Of a stretch of 64,000 nt of DNA, positions 1 to 12,645 are shown piece after piece (within the stretch, counting starts at the first letter, position 1; each line of letters opens with the position of its first letter). Under the pieces are notes generated by a model. The model was not told the DNA's origin and made no database searches. It saw nothing but the letters and a program-made list of their open reading frames with translations. The stretch covers positions 23,242,381 to 23,306,380 of the forward strand of contig OX381713.1 of the NCBI GenBank assembly GCA_947462335.1, written 5' to 3'. This stretch comes from Harmothoe impar (Eukaryota; Annelida; Polychaeta; Phyllodocida; Polynoidae). Both the position numbers and the translations under genes were made by a program.

Positions 1-11
1 TACGTGTTTAC

Positions 12-49
12 ACATGGGTTTGGAGTGTTGGTCCCCTGACCAACCCATG
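12..49. repeat. Small imperfect hairpin with GTTGGTCCCCTGACCAAC core
   Basis: The core GTTGGTCCCCTGACCAAC folds on itself, and flanking CATGGGTT and AACCCATG extend the stem. A sister copy of the same motif lies at 193-221. Nothing shows a function; it may be the remnant of a short mobile element. Confidence 0.5.
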
Positions 50-192
50 AGGCCAAGATGGCGAAAAACACGGTTCTATCATTGTTTAATCTGATAACTA
101 ATAACATATATACCTGCCTGCACAGGAGAATCACATGGTAATATGTTAAAATGACCTTAAAACGGCATTAATGACCTTAAGGACATCAGAGC

Positions 193-221
193 ATGGTGTT
201 GGTCCTCTGACCAACACCATG
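193..221. repeat. Second copy of the GGTGTTGGTC..GACCAACACC hairpin
   Basis: The palindrome GGTGTTGGTC-CTCT-GACCAACACC shares its core with the hairpin at 12-49 in direct orientation, followed by ATGA in both. Together they look like two ends or two copies of one degraded repeat. Confidence 0.45.
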
Positions 222-779
222 AACGTTGGTCCACTGTTTTCAATGGGACATGCACAGCCAACCATGATAGAACCCTCTACAAAAAGGTATTATCTGAGTA
301 GCTCAACAGTCGTAAGGCAATGTATCATGTGTTATATCCCTGTATGTAGCCCCACTGCAGGATAGAGTCTCGGGGCACAGTGTGGTGCGTGGGGCAGGTG
401 TGGTTAAGAAGTGGATATAACACCCTGAAAGGGGCCCATTCAGTTGATGTCCATTTTTGCTGTGTTAGGTTAGGGACTAGGTGTGTAGCAGCCAGATTGT
501 CTGAAATGGAAAACAACATTAAATTCCTCGCCAAAATCTGGCTATAACTTGTTTGACCAATTGATGGTGGTTAGTGGTATTATCATGTAATATCCATATG
601 ATGTAATCACAGTTTAAATATACTTCGAGATATACCAGTGTTATCTTGATCTGGATGCTTTGAGGTGCTAGCTAATTTCATCCAGCCAACACGTGAGATT
701 GTGGCAAGCAATGTTCAAGTGGCTGAAATACCACCAGGACCCTTATCTTGTAGCGAAAGAAGGACTTGATATTACAAGG

Positions 780-905
780 TAGGCCCTGCGGGAGTACACG
801 TGTAAGGATAGGGTGTGAAGGAAATGTAGAGGTTATATCCACGAGACACAGATAAGCATACCCCCGGGGGTGGAACGATAAGAAATAGCGCTAGACAACT
901 TCTCA
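780..905. repeat. Diverged dispersed repeat, copy 1
   Basis: Shared blocks in the same order with 3318-3432: GGCCCTG, GATAGGGTGT, GCAGAGGTTATATCCA (as GTAGAGGTTATATCCA here), then CAAGCAT/TAAGCAT and CCCxGGGGTGGA. This is a direct, diverged duplicate of non-coding DNA. No terminal inverted repeats were seen. Confidence 0.45.
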
Positions 906-1679
906 CCATGCAGAACTTGTATGATGCCACCTGTGGCTGATAAGCATAGCTATAAGGAAGTGGAGATGTGTGGTTACAAGGTTTACTATCTATACCTAAT
1001 GATATAGTAGGCTGTGTCTCACGAGATTTGACTGGGTGAACATCTTTGACTGGGTGCCATCTTTAACCGACTTGATAGAAAAATGTTTATTTAGGGAAGA
1101 TAAAGATATAAATGGGCTAAAAAGGTTATGGCCATAATTCGTTGTTGCAGATACAATCTCTTCAAAACAAAGCCAAATGAAGTCAATATACAAATACAAG
1201 CATACTCTCGAACAGGCAGCTTGATTGATGACAAGAAATAGCAACTGTCTGGAAGTGGGGGGGGGGGTTAATGTGGGAGAGAGTGAGGGGTCCGCTAATT
1301 GGCATAGCAACCTGCATTCTGTGTAATTTCTAATTTTGACATGGAGAAGAGAATTAAGGGATGATCTAGCTGGAAGCAAGCAGAATGGCCAGACATAAAC
1401 CAGCAGGATAAAAAGATTTAAGATGATTGGATCTGGTTTGTGTTGGTAAAATGTTAATTTTACATTACTCTTTATAGTGATACCCAAAAAGTTCACATCA
1501 GGGAGAAGATTCCCTGCCTGTGGCCCTGAGTTGAATGTGCCTATGGTGGAAAGGCCCATACCTTACCGAAACCTTATTGACAACTATTGAGACCGAAGTT
1601 CTAACGATGACTGCAGATAATTAGGAGAGTAACCTAACGAGTACGAGAACGAGTCTCCACCCGTCCCACAACTCAATCA

Positions 1680-3530
1680 CTCTTTATTAATAGCACATTT
1701 CACAAGCTGCTTCTTAACTGCTTACAACAGGGCCAGTCACTATTCCCTGCCTCACCTCAGGTCTACAGACTGATATTTCATCATTTATGTGGACTGGTGA
1801 ATAAAGAACCTGTACTGTCTGGACCGCTTCCTCTGCTCTTTGTGGAAGGTTTCATATTGAAGACGGCCGTACCACGTTATAGCGATAATTCAGATTTCTC
1901 AATATGCGTGACCATGTCAGTTCTGAGCTCAGAATCTCTTGTAAGATTTAGGCAGTGGCCATACATGTATCCACATACCATAGCTGGTCAAGAACAGGCT
2001 ACATTGTAAGAGCAGAACAAAGGTCCCACAAGATTGCTGGTGTTAGTGCATACATAGTGGTCGCGGGAACAAGGTCCCTAACGTTACAGTACTATACCTA
2101 GGGCCTATACCCCACACTACCCTATCACTAATCTGTCTACATCAAGGGTACTACTGCGCAGTCTGTCTGCACAGCCGGAAGTCAGGTATTACCCTGGGTA
2201 GCACCCACTTCCGCTTTATAAGGAATACTGAGAGCTCAGTGCCACGAGTAGAATATTGTGTGTCGTGGTAAAACGGGGGGCGTTGATGACAGATTTCTGC
2301 TGCCTGTGATTGATCGATCCAAAGCAGACTGAAGGTTGAATTATAACTGCCTGTACATGGCCATCTCTCAGTTACCCCTGAAGGAAATGGCATTTGATGA
2401 ATGAGCACTAATCAGTATAGGAAAAAGACTATTGGATATAGTATATCTTACTTTAATCATTTTACAGTATTGATGGCCCGATAGTATAAGAAGTGGTATA
2501 TAGAAATGGGTTCTTGGTGACTGACACTACTAGTACAGGCCTATGGTTATATCGTGATTTTATACTTGAAGATTATTATTATTATTATGGTAAATAACAT
2601 GTATTGTCAGAGTCAGATGATTCTAGCCATTTATGCATCATTTTATATTCCTTCAGGACTCTGCCTGCTGTACGCTGTTTTCTTTTTCTTTCTCCGAGGG
2701 GTATATACATATATATGCATATAGAATGGCTTATATATGTTAAATGAATTTATTTTACTTACCGCAGATACATTCCCCCCTTGAGCGTTTTATTTTTCAA
2801 ATCTAGGTTTGCTTTGATTTCCCATATGTACGTTATTCATTATGGGCTATGTAATATTGGCCTTTGGGTGTTTTTCTCCCTCTTTTATGTGCTGAGGAAA
2901 GCAGCAATGGATACCCCTGTCTGCAAATCACATCTGTATACGCAGAGGTGTTCACTGAGATAGCTATTGTATAAACAACTCTAAGACCAGATAGACTATG
3001 TATGCATAAGGGATAATAATCCCAAGAGGGTATGAATAGTTAGTAAGGCCTTGGAGGATACAGACAGTAGGATGGGGCCATGTTGAGGTAAAGGTGTGTT
3101 AGGCTATGCAGTGCAACAATTTATTTTCTTTGTGATTAACTTCTCAGCAGGTTCAAACCTAGTCATTATATCATTGGTATTGACAGAAAGAATGGCTCTA
3201 TCTGTAATAGGCAATGAACCTATTACAGTGGTATTCATACAAAGAAGGTGGCGGTGATACCATGCGAACCCAAACCTAGTTTCAGAGGGAAGCCAGAGAG
3301 GAATAAATATGTAATGGTACAAGGGAGGCCCTGGGGTAGTAGACCTATGAGAATAGGGTGTAGAGGGTATGCAGAGGTTATATCCATTTGTAAGATACAT
3401 TATACAAGCATGCCCAGGGGTGGACTCACAATGGATAGTATGGCCACCCTCTCACCACACCCGGTTTGTTGTGGCCTATATATCTCAGCGATAAAGATGA
3501 GAAAGCAGAATAATGCATCGAAATCTAACT
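1680..3530. repeat. Locally duplicated non-coding block, copy X
   Basis: Several segments recur in the same order further right. Text at 2440-2490 (GGCCCGATAGTATAAG) matches 13030-13055 (GGCCGGATAGTATAAG). Text at 2915-3060 (TTCACTGAGATAGCTATTG, then CAGATAGACTATGTATG) matches 14690-14800. The stretch around 2160-2330, with AGCCGGAAGTC and CCCACTTCCGC, matches 17730-17890. No reading frame is preserved between copies, so this is a duplicated non-coding unit that has diverged and taken insertions. Confidence 0.5.
3318..3432. repeat. Diverged dispersed repeat, copy 2
   Basis: Direct counterpart of 780-905. The clearest matching word is AGAGGTTATATCCA, followed about 30 bases later by CCCAGGGGTGGA. 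Confidence 0.45.
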
Positions 3531-3532
3531 GA

Positions 3533-4374
3533 AGCACTACCATGAAGTATGGCATATAATCCATGGGTTATACGACAACCTTTACTGGTTATAGGGATCT
3601 CTTAAGGTCCAGGTGCGGGTTCTACAAGGCCTTTTAGAAGTATAGTACAATAATAAAGTGAACATTTTCAGAACCTCAGCGTATGTTATGGGTTCAGCCA
3701 AAATCTTGATGTCGGTTACACGCAAGGTGTGGATTATACACTGGACTTTACGGTTGGCCTAGTAGCTTCATAGTAGATAATGGCATGGCATTTTCAGGTT
3801 GAAGTTTACTAGGCAAGTTTGGCATAGATAGGAGCGACAAGAGACTCGGACCAATCAGAGGCCAGCTCCATGGAAACATAACACATGTAGACCAATGGAG
3901 ACAGAGGTACCGAGAAATAGGCAAGGTGGATGGAACAGCCTTAAATCTGGCGCTGATTTTGAGATTTTTTCTGTGGTCACGATTGTTAGCGAGATCACCC
4001 CAGCAGCGTCTTACACACAGATAATGGCATGGGAACTGCCAGGGAAGGAGACAATGATGGTCGCCTTCCCTGGCAGCTACCATGCATGGGACTAATTTTT
4101 ATTGCCCAGGTAGGGAAGGAAATATGAAGTAGGGAAGAAGGACTCCCTCACTCTCAACCCTCCCTTGAAAGGAAGCAAGAAGAGTGTATTAGAAACATGG
4201 GTGTACTAAATAGAAGATGATATGAATCCATTTAACAAATAATCATATCTGATTGGAGCGAACAGGTAGATGTTGGAAAAAAGAATCTGTTCCGACCAAC
4301 TATCAGTCATACTGTTGAATCTATCATACTAGGGTCAATTAGGAGAAATAAGTTTTGGACAATATTATTTCTGA
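3533..4374. other. No gene recognised
   Basis: Unassigned AT-rich sequence. Short overlapping open frames occur on both strands near 3750-4090, but they lack convincing splice sites and resemble nothing I know. No repeat structure was noticed. Confidence 0.4.
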
Positions 4375-4790
4375 GGCCAAAAAAAAAGGTGTGTTTCAGG
4401 CAACATGGTCCGAATTTCTAGGGTAGGTAGGTCGGATTTTTTTTATTTTTTTTTTTGTCTTTTTTAACCTCAAGAGAACCAGGAATGAGTCGCGAATCGA
4501 GAAATTGACTCGCGACTCACCAGAATCATTCAATAAATCCTCTACTGAATAGGAATATCAAGAAGTTATTGCATATTCCTCTTAAAAAGCCATTTTCTGA
4601 AGTTAATCAATTATTCAGGCCTCTGAGGTCACTGGGAGCTTGTTTTTCTTGAAAGAATTTGTAAAAATTGAGAAAAATAAACAATAAAAATCAAAAAAAA
4701 TAATCTCCAAAATTGGGAAAAAAATGCTAGGGTCGGCCCTTTTTTGAATCTAGGGTCGGGTTGCCTGAAACACACCTATTTTTTTTGGCC
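4375..4790. mobile_element. Non-autonomous DNA element with terminal inverted repeats
   Basis: The left end GGCC-A(9)-GGTGTGTTTCAGGCAAC is mirrored at the right end by GTTGCCTGAAACACACC-(A/T run)-GGCC. Subterminal copies of AGGGTnGG..GGTCGG occur on both sides (4420-4436 and 4729-4759). Both flanks carry TGA next to the terminal GGCC, a possible 3-bp target duplication. It has no coding capacity. Inside, 4487-4498 and 4507-4518 form a CpG-rich hairpin (GAGTCGCGAATC / GACTCGCGACTC). The superfamily cannot be assigned by eye. Confidence 0.75.
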
Positions 4791-5797
4791 TGATGAATAT
4801 GGATAGGGCCTACTTATAAACGACCCTCACCATAATGCATGGCTTGGGGGAATGTCTAGGATAATGAGGAACTGCTGTAAAACATAAAGTGATTCCTTTG
4901 AGACTAAGAATAAGCATACATCTTAGATGTGTTTAGAAACCTCTGGGGAAGTAGTTTGAGAACTTTACAAAGTAAAGTAACTTACATCTAAGGGAGAGGT
5001 AAAATTAAAGGGAAATATAAAGCAAGGCTGTGAGAACAAAATGAATGTGTCCCTCAGGGGATATCCAGAATACAAAAGTTCCAGAAGTTTCATCTGTACA
5101 AAAGGGATGAAGGGAACTAGCAGAGGGATTATCTCTATATAGTTTGTTGTCGCATCTCCCTGTGTTCATTTACCTTAAGGTTTAGTACTCTGTTAATAGT
5201 AAATGTGATGATGTACAAAGAAAGTGCCAAGTTGACGTATGATGATTTACAAGCTGTAGAAGACAGTGAGAAAACAAGGAGGTTAGGGATTAAGTAGATG
5301 GTGTGAGTGGGTGTAAGTGTGAGTGAGTGGCAATTAAAGTCAGGGTGTGTTTCTTGTGTGAGTGCTAGTCAGCTTCCCTCTGACGTCATTCAATCAACCA
5401 CCCATCCCCCACCCCTTCTGTGTGCAGGATTTATGGGGGTTAACAATTTGGCTGTGTGGCAGCTGTTCCTAAACATTTTCTGATTGTTTTGATGTGATAT
5501 CAATAGTTTAATCAACCTCTGAGTATTTATCCGAGATCGGTTAGCAAATATTTGTTTTGTCGCATTTGTAATATTATCATTGGGATTTGAAGGGGAAGGT
5601 TTATGACATAAAAAAATGTTGTGTTAAGACGTAAAGTGCACTGAGAAATAGGTCATGAGGGTCGCAGGCAATTGCACAGAAAAGAGCTTATTTGATAAAG
5701 TAAGACCTTATTGACAGCTATTGACAGCCAGGTGCTGACAGTGACTGATGGAAGTGACAGTAACTCAATTAGTGGGTCTCCAGGCCCTGGGGACCAT
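4791..5797. other. No gene recognised
   Basis: Unassigned sequence with a GT/GA-rich stretch around 5290-5345 (repeated GTGAGTG). No conserved coding signal or clear mobile-element ends were seen. Confidence 0.4.
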
Positions 5798-6757
5798 GTG
5801 AGACCCCTAAGTCTCAAAAAGCCCCTATTCCTCAAATATTTGTGGGTTAGGGGCCTTTTGAGACTTAGGGTACACTTGAAGTCCCTAAACGTCAAAAAGT
5901 CCCTATCCCACAAATATTTGAGACATAGGGACCACATTCAAACAGCCCCTATCTCACAAAGGTTTGAGAGATAGGGGCTATTTGAGAGGTAGGGACATGC
6001 CAGGCCCCTATCCTACAAAAGATCCCTAAGTATCAAAACCCCTATCCAGCAAAAGCATTTCGGCAGTAAGAAAGCATGCCTCACATGAATACATTCAAGG
6101 TTTGGCCCAAAGAAATAGAAAGGAGGAGGTCCAAATTTTTTTGGTCCCCCCCTCAGGCAGGTTGAAATTCAGCGTGGCCAACCCCTTTGCGCTATAGTGA
6201 CCTGCAGGTTTATTTTGCTAAAAAGGGGTGTAATAAGTTTTGGTCCCCCCTTCAAGTGGTTCAAATTTTTTTGGTCCCCCCCAAATCCACCAACACCCTC
6301 CCCCATTCTTAAAATTACCACTCTCTAAGGAGGGGTCAACATTATTACAACCCCTCCCATACCCACTACACAGCGTGTGATTAATAAATGACCACTCCCT
6401 TTCCTATTTAGGTAGCAGTAATCAACAAGGGGAGGCTGGTGAAAAGTCTTGACCCCTCCTGAGGTGGGAGGGGACATTACTAAGGGTGGAATGGTAGTGG
6501 GAATATTATCCAATATCTTAAAGATAATTATCTATTGCACATATTTAACCAACGTGACACTTTTGAGGGATAGTGGCTTTTGAGGGATGGGGACATGCCA
6601 AAATATATTTGTGACTTAGGGACTTCACATAGGCCCTATGTCTCAAACCATTTTGAGAGATAGGGGCTGTTTAGCACATAGGGACTTCACCTGGTCCCTA
6701 TATCTCAAACAGGCCAATTTTGAGGGATAGGGGCCTTTTGAGGGATAGGGGCCTCAC
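5798..6757. mobile_element. Composite inverted-arm element, GTGAGGCCCC family
   Basis: The left arm (5798-6030) starts GTGAGACCCCTAAGTCTC, and the right arm (6545-6757) ends ATAGGGGCCTCAC, its inverted counterpart. Both arms are built from degenerate words such as GTCCCTATCTCTCAAA and its complement, so each arm is internally repetitive. The core (6060-6530) holds three GGTCCCCCC stretches and no coding capacity. Related solo pieces occur at 24102-24150, 42953-43136 and more loosely at 31029-31150. Confidence 0.6.
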
Positions 6758-8380
6758 AGCCCATGCTTCTGCAAGTGGGTAGATGGTAAGTGAGTGGAAG
6801 TTGACTCGAAGCTGGGTTTTCCAGAAAATATAGATTGAGGACTAAGCCAGCATATTTATCAGCCAATGGTTGGCCTACACATTTTGGACATTTTGAGAAG
6901 TGTGTAATTAGATGATTAATCAGCTTTGGTAAAATATAAACTGATATTCTTGATTATAGGGGTTTGGGATTACAATGATAACTTTGACATAATGTAGGGA
7001 AGTAGCTCAGCCTCAATTCCTGACAACATGTTCATACATAATTCCAGTAAAGAGTAAAAATAATAGCATTAGGGGATGATCTGGACCTTCTGCATCAATG
7101 GACTCATGGAGGCTGAGGATTGAATTTAAATTTGATATGTTGATATCAACAGACATAATTTATTTCCTATAATTGCTCAGAAGCACCAACCCCTGTTTTC
7201 TCAGGACTGTAGGTATGGTTATGTTGGCCCACACTGGGGTCCTGTCTACTGCCTACAGTAATTGGGTCCCAAAGCATACTAATTATTAAAGCCCCAGTAT
7301 CCTCGTTTTCGGACACGCTTTTACAACACCAGAGGGCATTGCCGTGACACCCAGGTGCCCCTCCCCTACCTCCAATACTATATGCCTTATAAGGGCATGA
7401 AGGAATATGGATTGCCCATTCAAACATGTTATTATAGCTATGACTGCAATGCCCATGTTCACGATGTAATAGACCCTTGGTCAAGTGTGTGACTGACAGA
7501 TCACAGGGCCGGCTCTTGCAGGCAAGCAAAGCATGGTCAGGTACACTGATATTCCTAGGCTCCCTATCCTACCAATCTCTCAGTCACTAGTACCTAACCT
7601 AGTTAGTCTTTTTTTTGGCTCCCTATACGACCAACCTAGATAAGTCATTATTAGTCTAGATTATTCTTTAAATTTCTAGAGGGAGCCACAGAGTGGTCAT
7701 CAAAGTATCTTACGGGTGGCACCAACTAGTGGTATACAAATACAACAACTAAGGTACACACCAATGATGAACCTAGGTTAGCCACTGCTGACTGACCCCT
7801 CAGTCATTTTTGAATATAACTTTGTCATCGTTACTAACACACATATGACTAACCTAGGATAGTCTGTACTGACTAACCCTTTCAACCTGTGGATCTTCAG
7901 TGTAGCTGCACCATGGTGTAGGGAGTGGACATAAAATTTATGCACGTACACACATATGTGGATCAACAAGGGAAAAGGGACCTCTGTGCGGGATTTATAG
8001 TACCAGTTTTAGCCACCAGGGGGCCCCATATAGCCAAAAAGGACCAAAATATAGTCAAAACGTATCTATACTACTTTTTTATGTAGAATATGATAGGCCA
8101 CATTAGAAGATTCCATCTTTGGTGAAAACATTCCATATTTAAAATAAAAAACTAGATGTGGTACCTGATAATAAAAGATATCAATGGAAAGCTGATGACA
8201 TCAATTTTATTATTGAGTTTTTACCTTGGAGGACCCTTTTCCCTCGACTGTCCACATATGTAGCTATACCTGACCCTTTAAGGGCCGCATAATGTTTTAA
8301 TGTGATATGCTGGTGGTCGTCATGATGCATGCCTCATGGCGACCCTATGGGGTATATGAAACTGACCGTAACACCTTGTG
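6758..8380. other. No gene recognised
   Basis: Unassigned sequence. The word CCTAGGTTAG/AACCTAGG recurs several times between 7595 and 7860 (for example near 7770 and 7850) together with GGCTCCCTAT, also seen near 21590-21650 in the opposite orientation. It probably holds decayed repeats. No supported exon. Confidence 0.35.
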
Positions 8381-8382
8381 TA

Positions 8383-8582
8383 TATGCCTAACTCACATAT
8401 ATTAGCCACACCTAGACTTTGGGCCAATCCTATAAGCCGCACTAGGCATCTGAGTATGGTGATTTCAGTTCTGTAATATACAATCTAAAAACTAGCATAT
8501 AAGCCACACTCCCACTGTGTGCCGATCCTATAAGCCACACCTGAGGTCTGACTTGTGTACAAGCCATGGCTTGTACACAAGG
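8383..8582. mobile_element. Old copy of the ATAAGCCGCACC element
   Basis: Repeated TATAAGCCACACC / TATAAGCCGCAC words and the terminal TTGTGTACAAGCC..GGCTTGTACACAA arrangement match the internal organisation of the better preserved element at 62145-62366. Ends are eroded, so the coordinates are approximate. Confidence 0.45.
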
Positions 8583-8957
8583 TTTTATGATATTTAGGCA
8601 GAATGATACTTACATGCAGAGCTGCCAATTTACTGGACAACACTGTTTTCATGTATCATGACAATGAAGGGAAAACTGGATCGATGCACTATGCGGCCCT
8701 AAAAGGGTTGATACCGGGCAGGGGCGTGAGGGAGCTGATCAGGGCCTGTACTGACAGCATGTGAAGGGTAGTCAGGGGTAATTATCAGCTTCATGAGAGC
8801 TGTGTGGCAGGGTTCTGTAAGACAACGTGTAGTGGTACTGGTATGGCACGTGGATGGTAGGTCATTCTCCTATGCAGAGGTAATCATAACAAACACTCAA
8901 ACGTATAGGGAGTGCCTCCACCCCCACCCTCCTCCCCGGCTGTGGCCTAGGCCAACT

Positions 8958-9191
8958 TAGGGAGTGATCATTTTTTATAAGCGTGGGTGGGGGGGCAAAA
9001 CATTTTGGGCCCCTTGACCCTTTTTTTGAGCCAAAAGGCCCACGCGTCACTATGCCTCATAGGGCCCACACACGCGCCGATTTTCGATCCGTAAGTGTGG
9101 GTAAACATTTTCGACGGGGGATGTAAAAGATTTTGCACGCTCCACGCGAAAACCCACCACCCCCCCCTGTTAAAAAATGAGCACTCCCCTA
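8958..9191. mobile_element. MITE with TAGGGAGTGATCATTTTTTA ends
   Basis: The left end TAGGGAGTGATCATTTTTTA is mirrored by TTAAAAAATGAGCACTCCCCTA on the right, each followed inward by C/G-rich runs (GTGGGTGGGGGGGC and CCACCCCCCCC). A related partial copy lies at 32047-32215. No coding capacity. Confidence 0.7.
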
Positions 9192-9669
9192 TGCATTACT
9201 AGGCCGAGTACAGGCCTGTTGTAGTCGCTGGTGAGCAGAGTGTAGAGTCGGCATGCCTCAGATGACCTGCCCTTTACATAACTTCAACTGTAGTGACATG
9301 GAGGCGGGTCTTACAATGCAAATTACCAAGCTATAGGAGCAAAAAGGTGTGTCTAAACACCAGGATACTGAGGCTTTAAGCAACGATCAGCCACCTTCAA
9401 TCGTGTCGATGTTGTTTTAATGGTGTATTCCAATGATGTAAATGGTCCGAGGTTTGGTCATTGTATTGTAGTGATACTGGGCTATGTGGGGATTTGAATA
9501 AAGGATGACAACACAGAGTAATTCATGTTAAATGGTAATAATATATTCAGGATAAATACAGGTACAAATATGCAAATACTGACTAAATAGCCCAGTGCTC
9601 CCAACCCTCATCAAGATTGGAATGTTTATGAACAACCATTTAGATTGATTAAAAGTCTCCATGTTCCAT

Positions 9670-9735
9670 CCCACAATGCAATTGTGCATCCTAATCCATG
9701 TTTCTTCCCACAATGCAATTGTGCATCCTAATCCA
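9670..9735. repeat. Tandem duplication, 37-bp period, two units
   Basis: CCCACAATGCAATTGTGCAT-CCTAATCCA occurs twice, starting at 9670 and 9707. The unit contains the palindrome ACAATGCAATTGTG. Identical copies suggest a recent slippage duplication. Confidence 0.85.
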
Positions 9736-10679
9736 AGATGGTGGACAAGGTGCCCCAAAATCCCAGAATAGGCTAAGCTAAAATCACTTACTCATCAATA
9801 TCTCGGCAACTAGATATAGTTAAAGATTCATATTTACAGGGATGGTAGATATATATGTAATCTATCAGCTGTGTAATTTATAGAGCATGACAAGCTCCCA
9901 AAGAGAAGTTATAGGCGCCGGAGTGGCGAGATCGGTAGCGTTTTTGTCGTCGTAGATCGTCATAGATCGTCGTAGAGGCATACTCATTACAGTATGAACC
10001 AATTAAAGGTCACAATGTTAAAGGTATGGACGAATCTTGTCCGACGATTGAATTACACCGATTCGCGAATGAGTGGGATACACCCTTTATTATACATTAA
10101 CGAATTTGGCAGTGATGTCTCAATTCTGTACTTTAGATCAAGCACAGCTATCATGTCCATGTGTTACTTTGGTGACAAGATTTACTGGAGGTGAGTCATG
10201 TAGTACTCTGCATAAGATTTACCTATCCGAACCAAGCTAAGGGTAGTAAAGGCTAACAGGTGTAAAGCCCCTCAAATCCACAATCATGGCTAAAGCTGTG
10301 CGCGGCTCCCCATGTATTTACACCATACCTAACTGTATTAGTTAGGGTTACCTATACTTGGAATCTTGTACCATGATTCAGTGTTACGAATCCATAACTA
10401 GTGCAACACATTAACTGGACATTAGAGACATAGCAGGATGCTCCATAAAATGCCACCTTGATTCACAGACCCACTCTCTATAAAAGGCTAAACTGAACAT
10501 GAATAAACCTCACTGCTCCTTCGGTTAAAGCTCAAATACCCATTTATTGATTGCATACTAACTACCTTTTACTACTCCACTACCCTGACCCTTAATACTT
10601 CAAGTACCAGTTTGCCCATAGCCCTCTCCTCCCGCTCACCCCATCATACCCATGGGTCCTCCCATAGGTACCGGTCATA
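9736..10679. other. No gene recognised
   Basis: Holds a short CGTCGTAGATCGTCATAGATC-type repeat near 9945-9975. A short open frame starts at 9994 (66 codons), but no splice site or family signal supports it. Confidence 0.35.
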
Positions 10680-10681
10680 TA

Positions 10682-10911
10682 CACAGAGAAAAGAAACAAC
10701 GTCAAAAGGGAGTCCACGTTGCCTCCAGAATGACTCCCCTGCCCAACAGAGCCTAGATGACTCCCTGGTTGACCTAGGGAGTCATCTAGGGGGGTCACAT
10801 AGCTCCCTGACTCACCTAAAGGAGTCAAATAAGGACCAGGGCTTTCCTAGAGAGGGGAGTCATTCTGGAGGCAATCTGCACTTCATTTTGACGCTGTTTC
10901 TTTTCTCTGTG
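10682..10911. mobile_element. CACAGAG-family MITE, copy 1 (complete)
   Basis: Long terminal inverted repeats: CACAGAGAAAAGAAACA on the left and TGTTTCTTTTCTCTGTG on the right, extending inward through AGTCCA..GCCTCCAGAATGACTCC and its complement. TA dinucleotides flank both ends (10680-10681 and 10912-10913), as expected for Tc1/mariner-type insertion. The centre contains further palindromic GACTCCCT / AGGGAGTC words. No coding capacity. Confidence 0.85.
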
Positions 10912-12179
10912 TACATGCGTGGTAAAGCCACCTGCAACAGAGGAAGGCCATCTGGGAGATTCTATTGAGGTTCTGCCTGAATTAGGGTGGAGGAGGGGAG
11001 GAGGAGGAGGGTATTACAGAATGGTGTTTTCATCCTTAGCTTACATGTTCTCTGGTACCTCAGGGAATAGGTATTGTATGGGAGTGTGTTACAATGCATA
11101 CAGCCCCTTATTATTTATAAACAAATATCCAGACACACTGCTGACAGTGGCATTCTGCCCTCTAGGGTATATTCCACTGTACAACGTCATCTGTATTTCC
11201 ATTGTATTGATGCATCATGCAATCGCCATTGTTGAGGGTTCTATGTAAATAATTACAAATACATATTGCATGGGTGTCTTCATATAAATTATACATAACT
11301 GCATATAATATTTGTCCCAATGCCTTTATGAATATCAGACCCATTCATGTATCTTCATTCTCTTTCCCTCTCCAAATAATCCATGCCATTCGAGTCACAT
11401 GGTATACTACCTGCACATGTCTTAATGTGTATTCTGTGATCTTGGAGATGCAGAACTTTATAACTTAACGCATGCTATCTTCGCAGTAGGCAACAACAAT
11501 GACTAGAATACTATCATGTTTTCATTGGCTAGGATAGGGGTGTGGAATATAATTTGGGTAATCGAATAAAGCAGGGCAGAAAAAACTACTTTCTACTTGG
11601 AGGGCAACATTCTTATATAGCAATAATTCATGTGAATGTAATATGTAATCACACGATATTGGCTTGTAACACATTTAACGTGTCATGATCTAAATATCTA
11701 TCTTAAGATTAAGATTGTGAGATGGAGAGCATCTATCTAAGAAATAAGGGATACAGGGGAGATAATAGAGGTTGGTACATCTTCACCCCTTGACCAGCCA
11801 ATCTGAGTGCCGCAATATGAGGGGAATTCATGGCTAATTTAGTGTTTGCGTTGACAGTTATCACTCATTTATTGGCTTTTAATTCCATTCCTGAAGCCTA
11901 TTCCTGAATATGGCCATGTTGACAATGAGTTGTTGCTTTTTTGCATAGACAGCTAATATTATTTTTCGGATTTGGATATTGATCCTAGACTTTAATATTT
12001 TCATTGTTTTGCGGATGTTGCAAAGTCGTTCCTCAAAACATTTGCCTTGATTGGGTGAGGAATGTTGCTCAAATATAGGCATTGCTTTGCGAAAATCTTA
12101 CCCTGAAACCTATTTCATAATCTTTTAATAAAACTTTTTTTAGAGTAGAAAGGTTAAATAATACAGAACTCCAAAAGGC
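10912..12179. other. No gene recognised
   Basis: Contains a GGAGGAGGAGG purine stretch near 10990 and otherwise unassigned AT-rich DNA. Overlapping short frames at 10919-11468 and 11879-12082 show no family resemblance. Confidence 0.35.
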
Positions 12180-12645
12180 ACAAACAACATTTCATACTAT
12201 TTCCTCCATAGTGTCCACCCTACACGCCATTGTGTATTCAATATGGGAGGTCAGCGGACTAGATCTACGTTCAATCCCCCATTCCCCATTCCGGCCCTCT
12301 CCCCCTTATTCGGCAGGGCATTTCACAATCTGATTCTCTGGATCTTGTAAACTGCTTACTGCTCAGCCCAGTTTCCAATTTCCTGTTCCCTGCCCAGATC
12401 TCCTACCCACTCTAGACTCTACCATATTCAACACTCATGGCAGACATAATGCTAAATTGTCCAGAGACCTATGAGGCCATTAATTTTGGCTGAACATTCC
12501 CTATGGACATCAATCTGTTGTTGTTCTATTCCAAGTATCTGATAACTCTCTGCATGTCCAAGATGTGTGTGCTAAACCAATAGCACTAGTTTTCGTGCAT
12601 ACTCCCTCAGGACGTTGTGGTTGACAAGTATAATGCTGACAACTT

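Noticed and set aside
996..1559. Longest open frame in the window (187 codons, minus strand)
   Set aside because: It spans a poly-G/C run, has no recognisable domain, no splice support and erratic composition. A frame of this length is only mildly unusual in 64 kb scanned in six frames.
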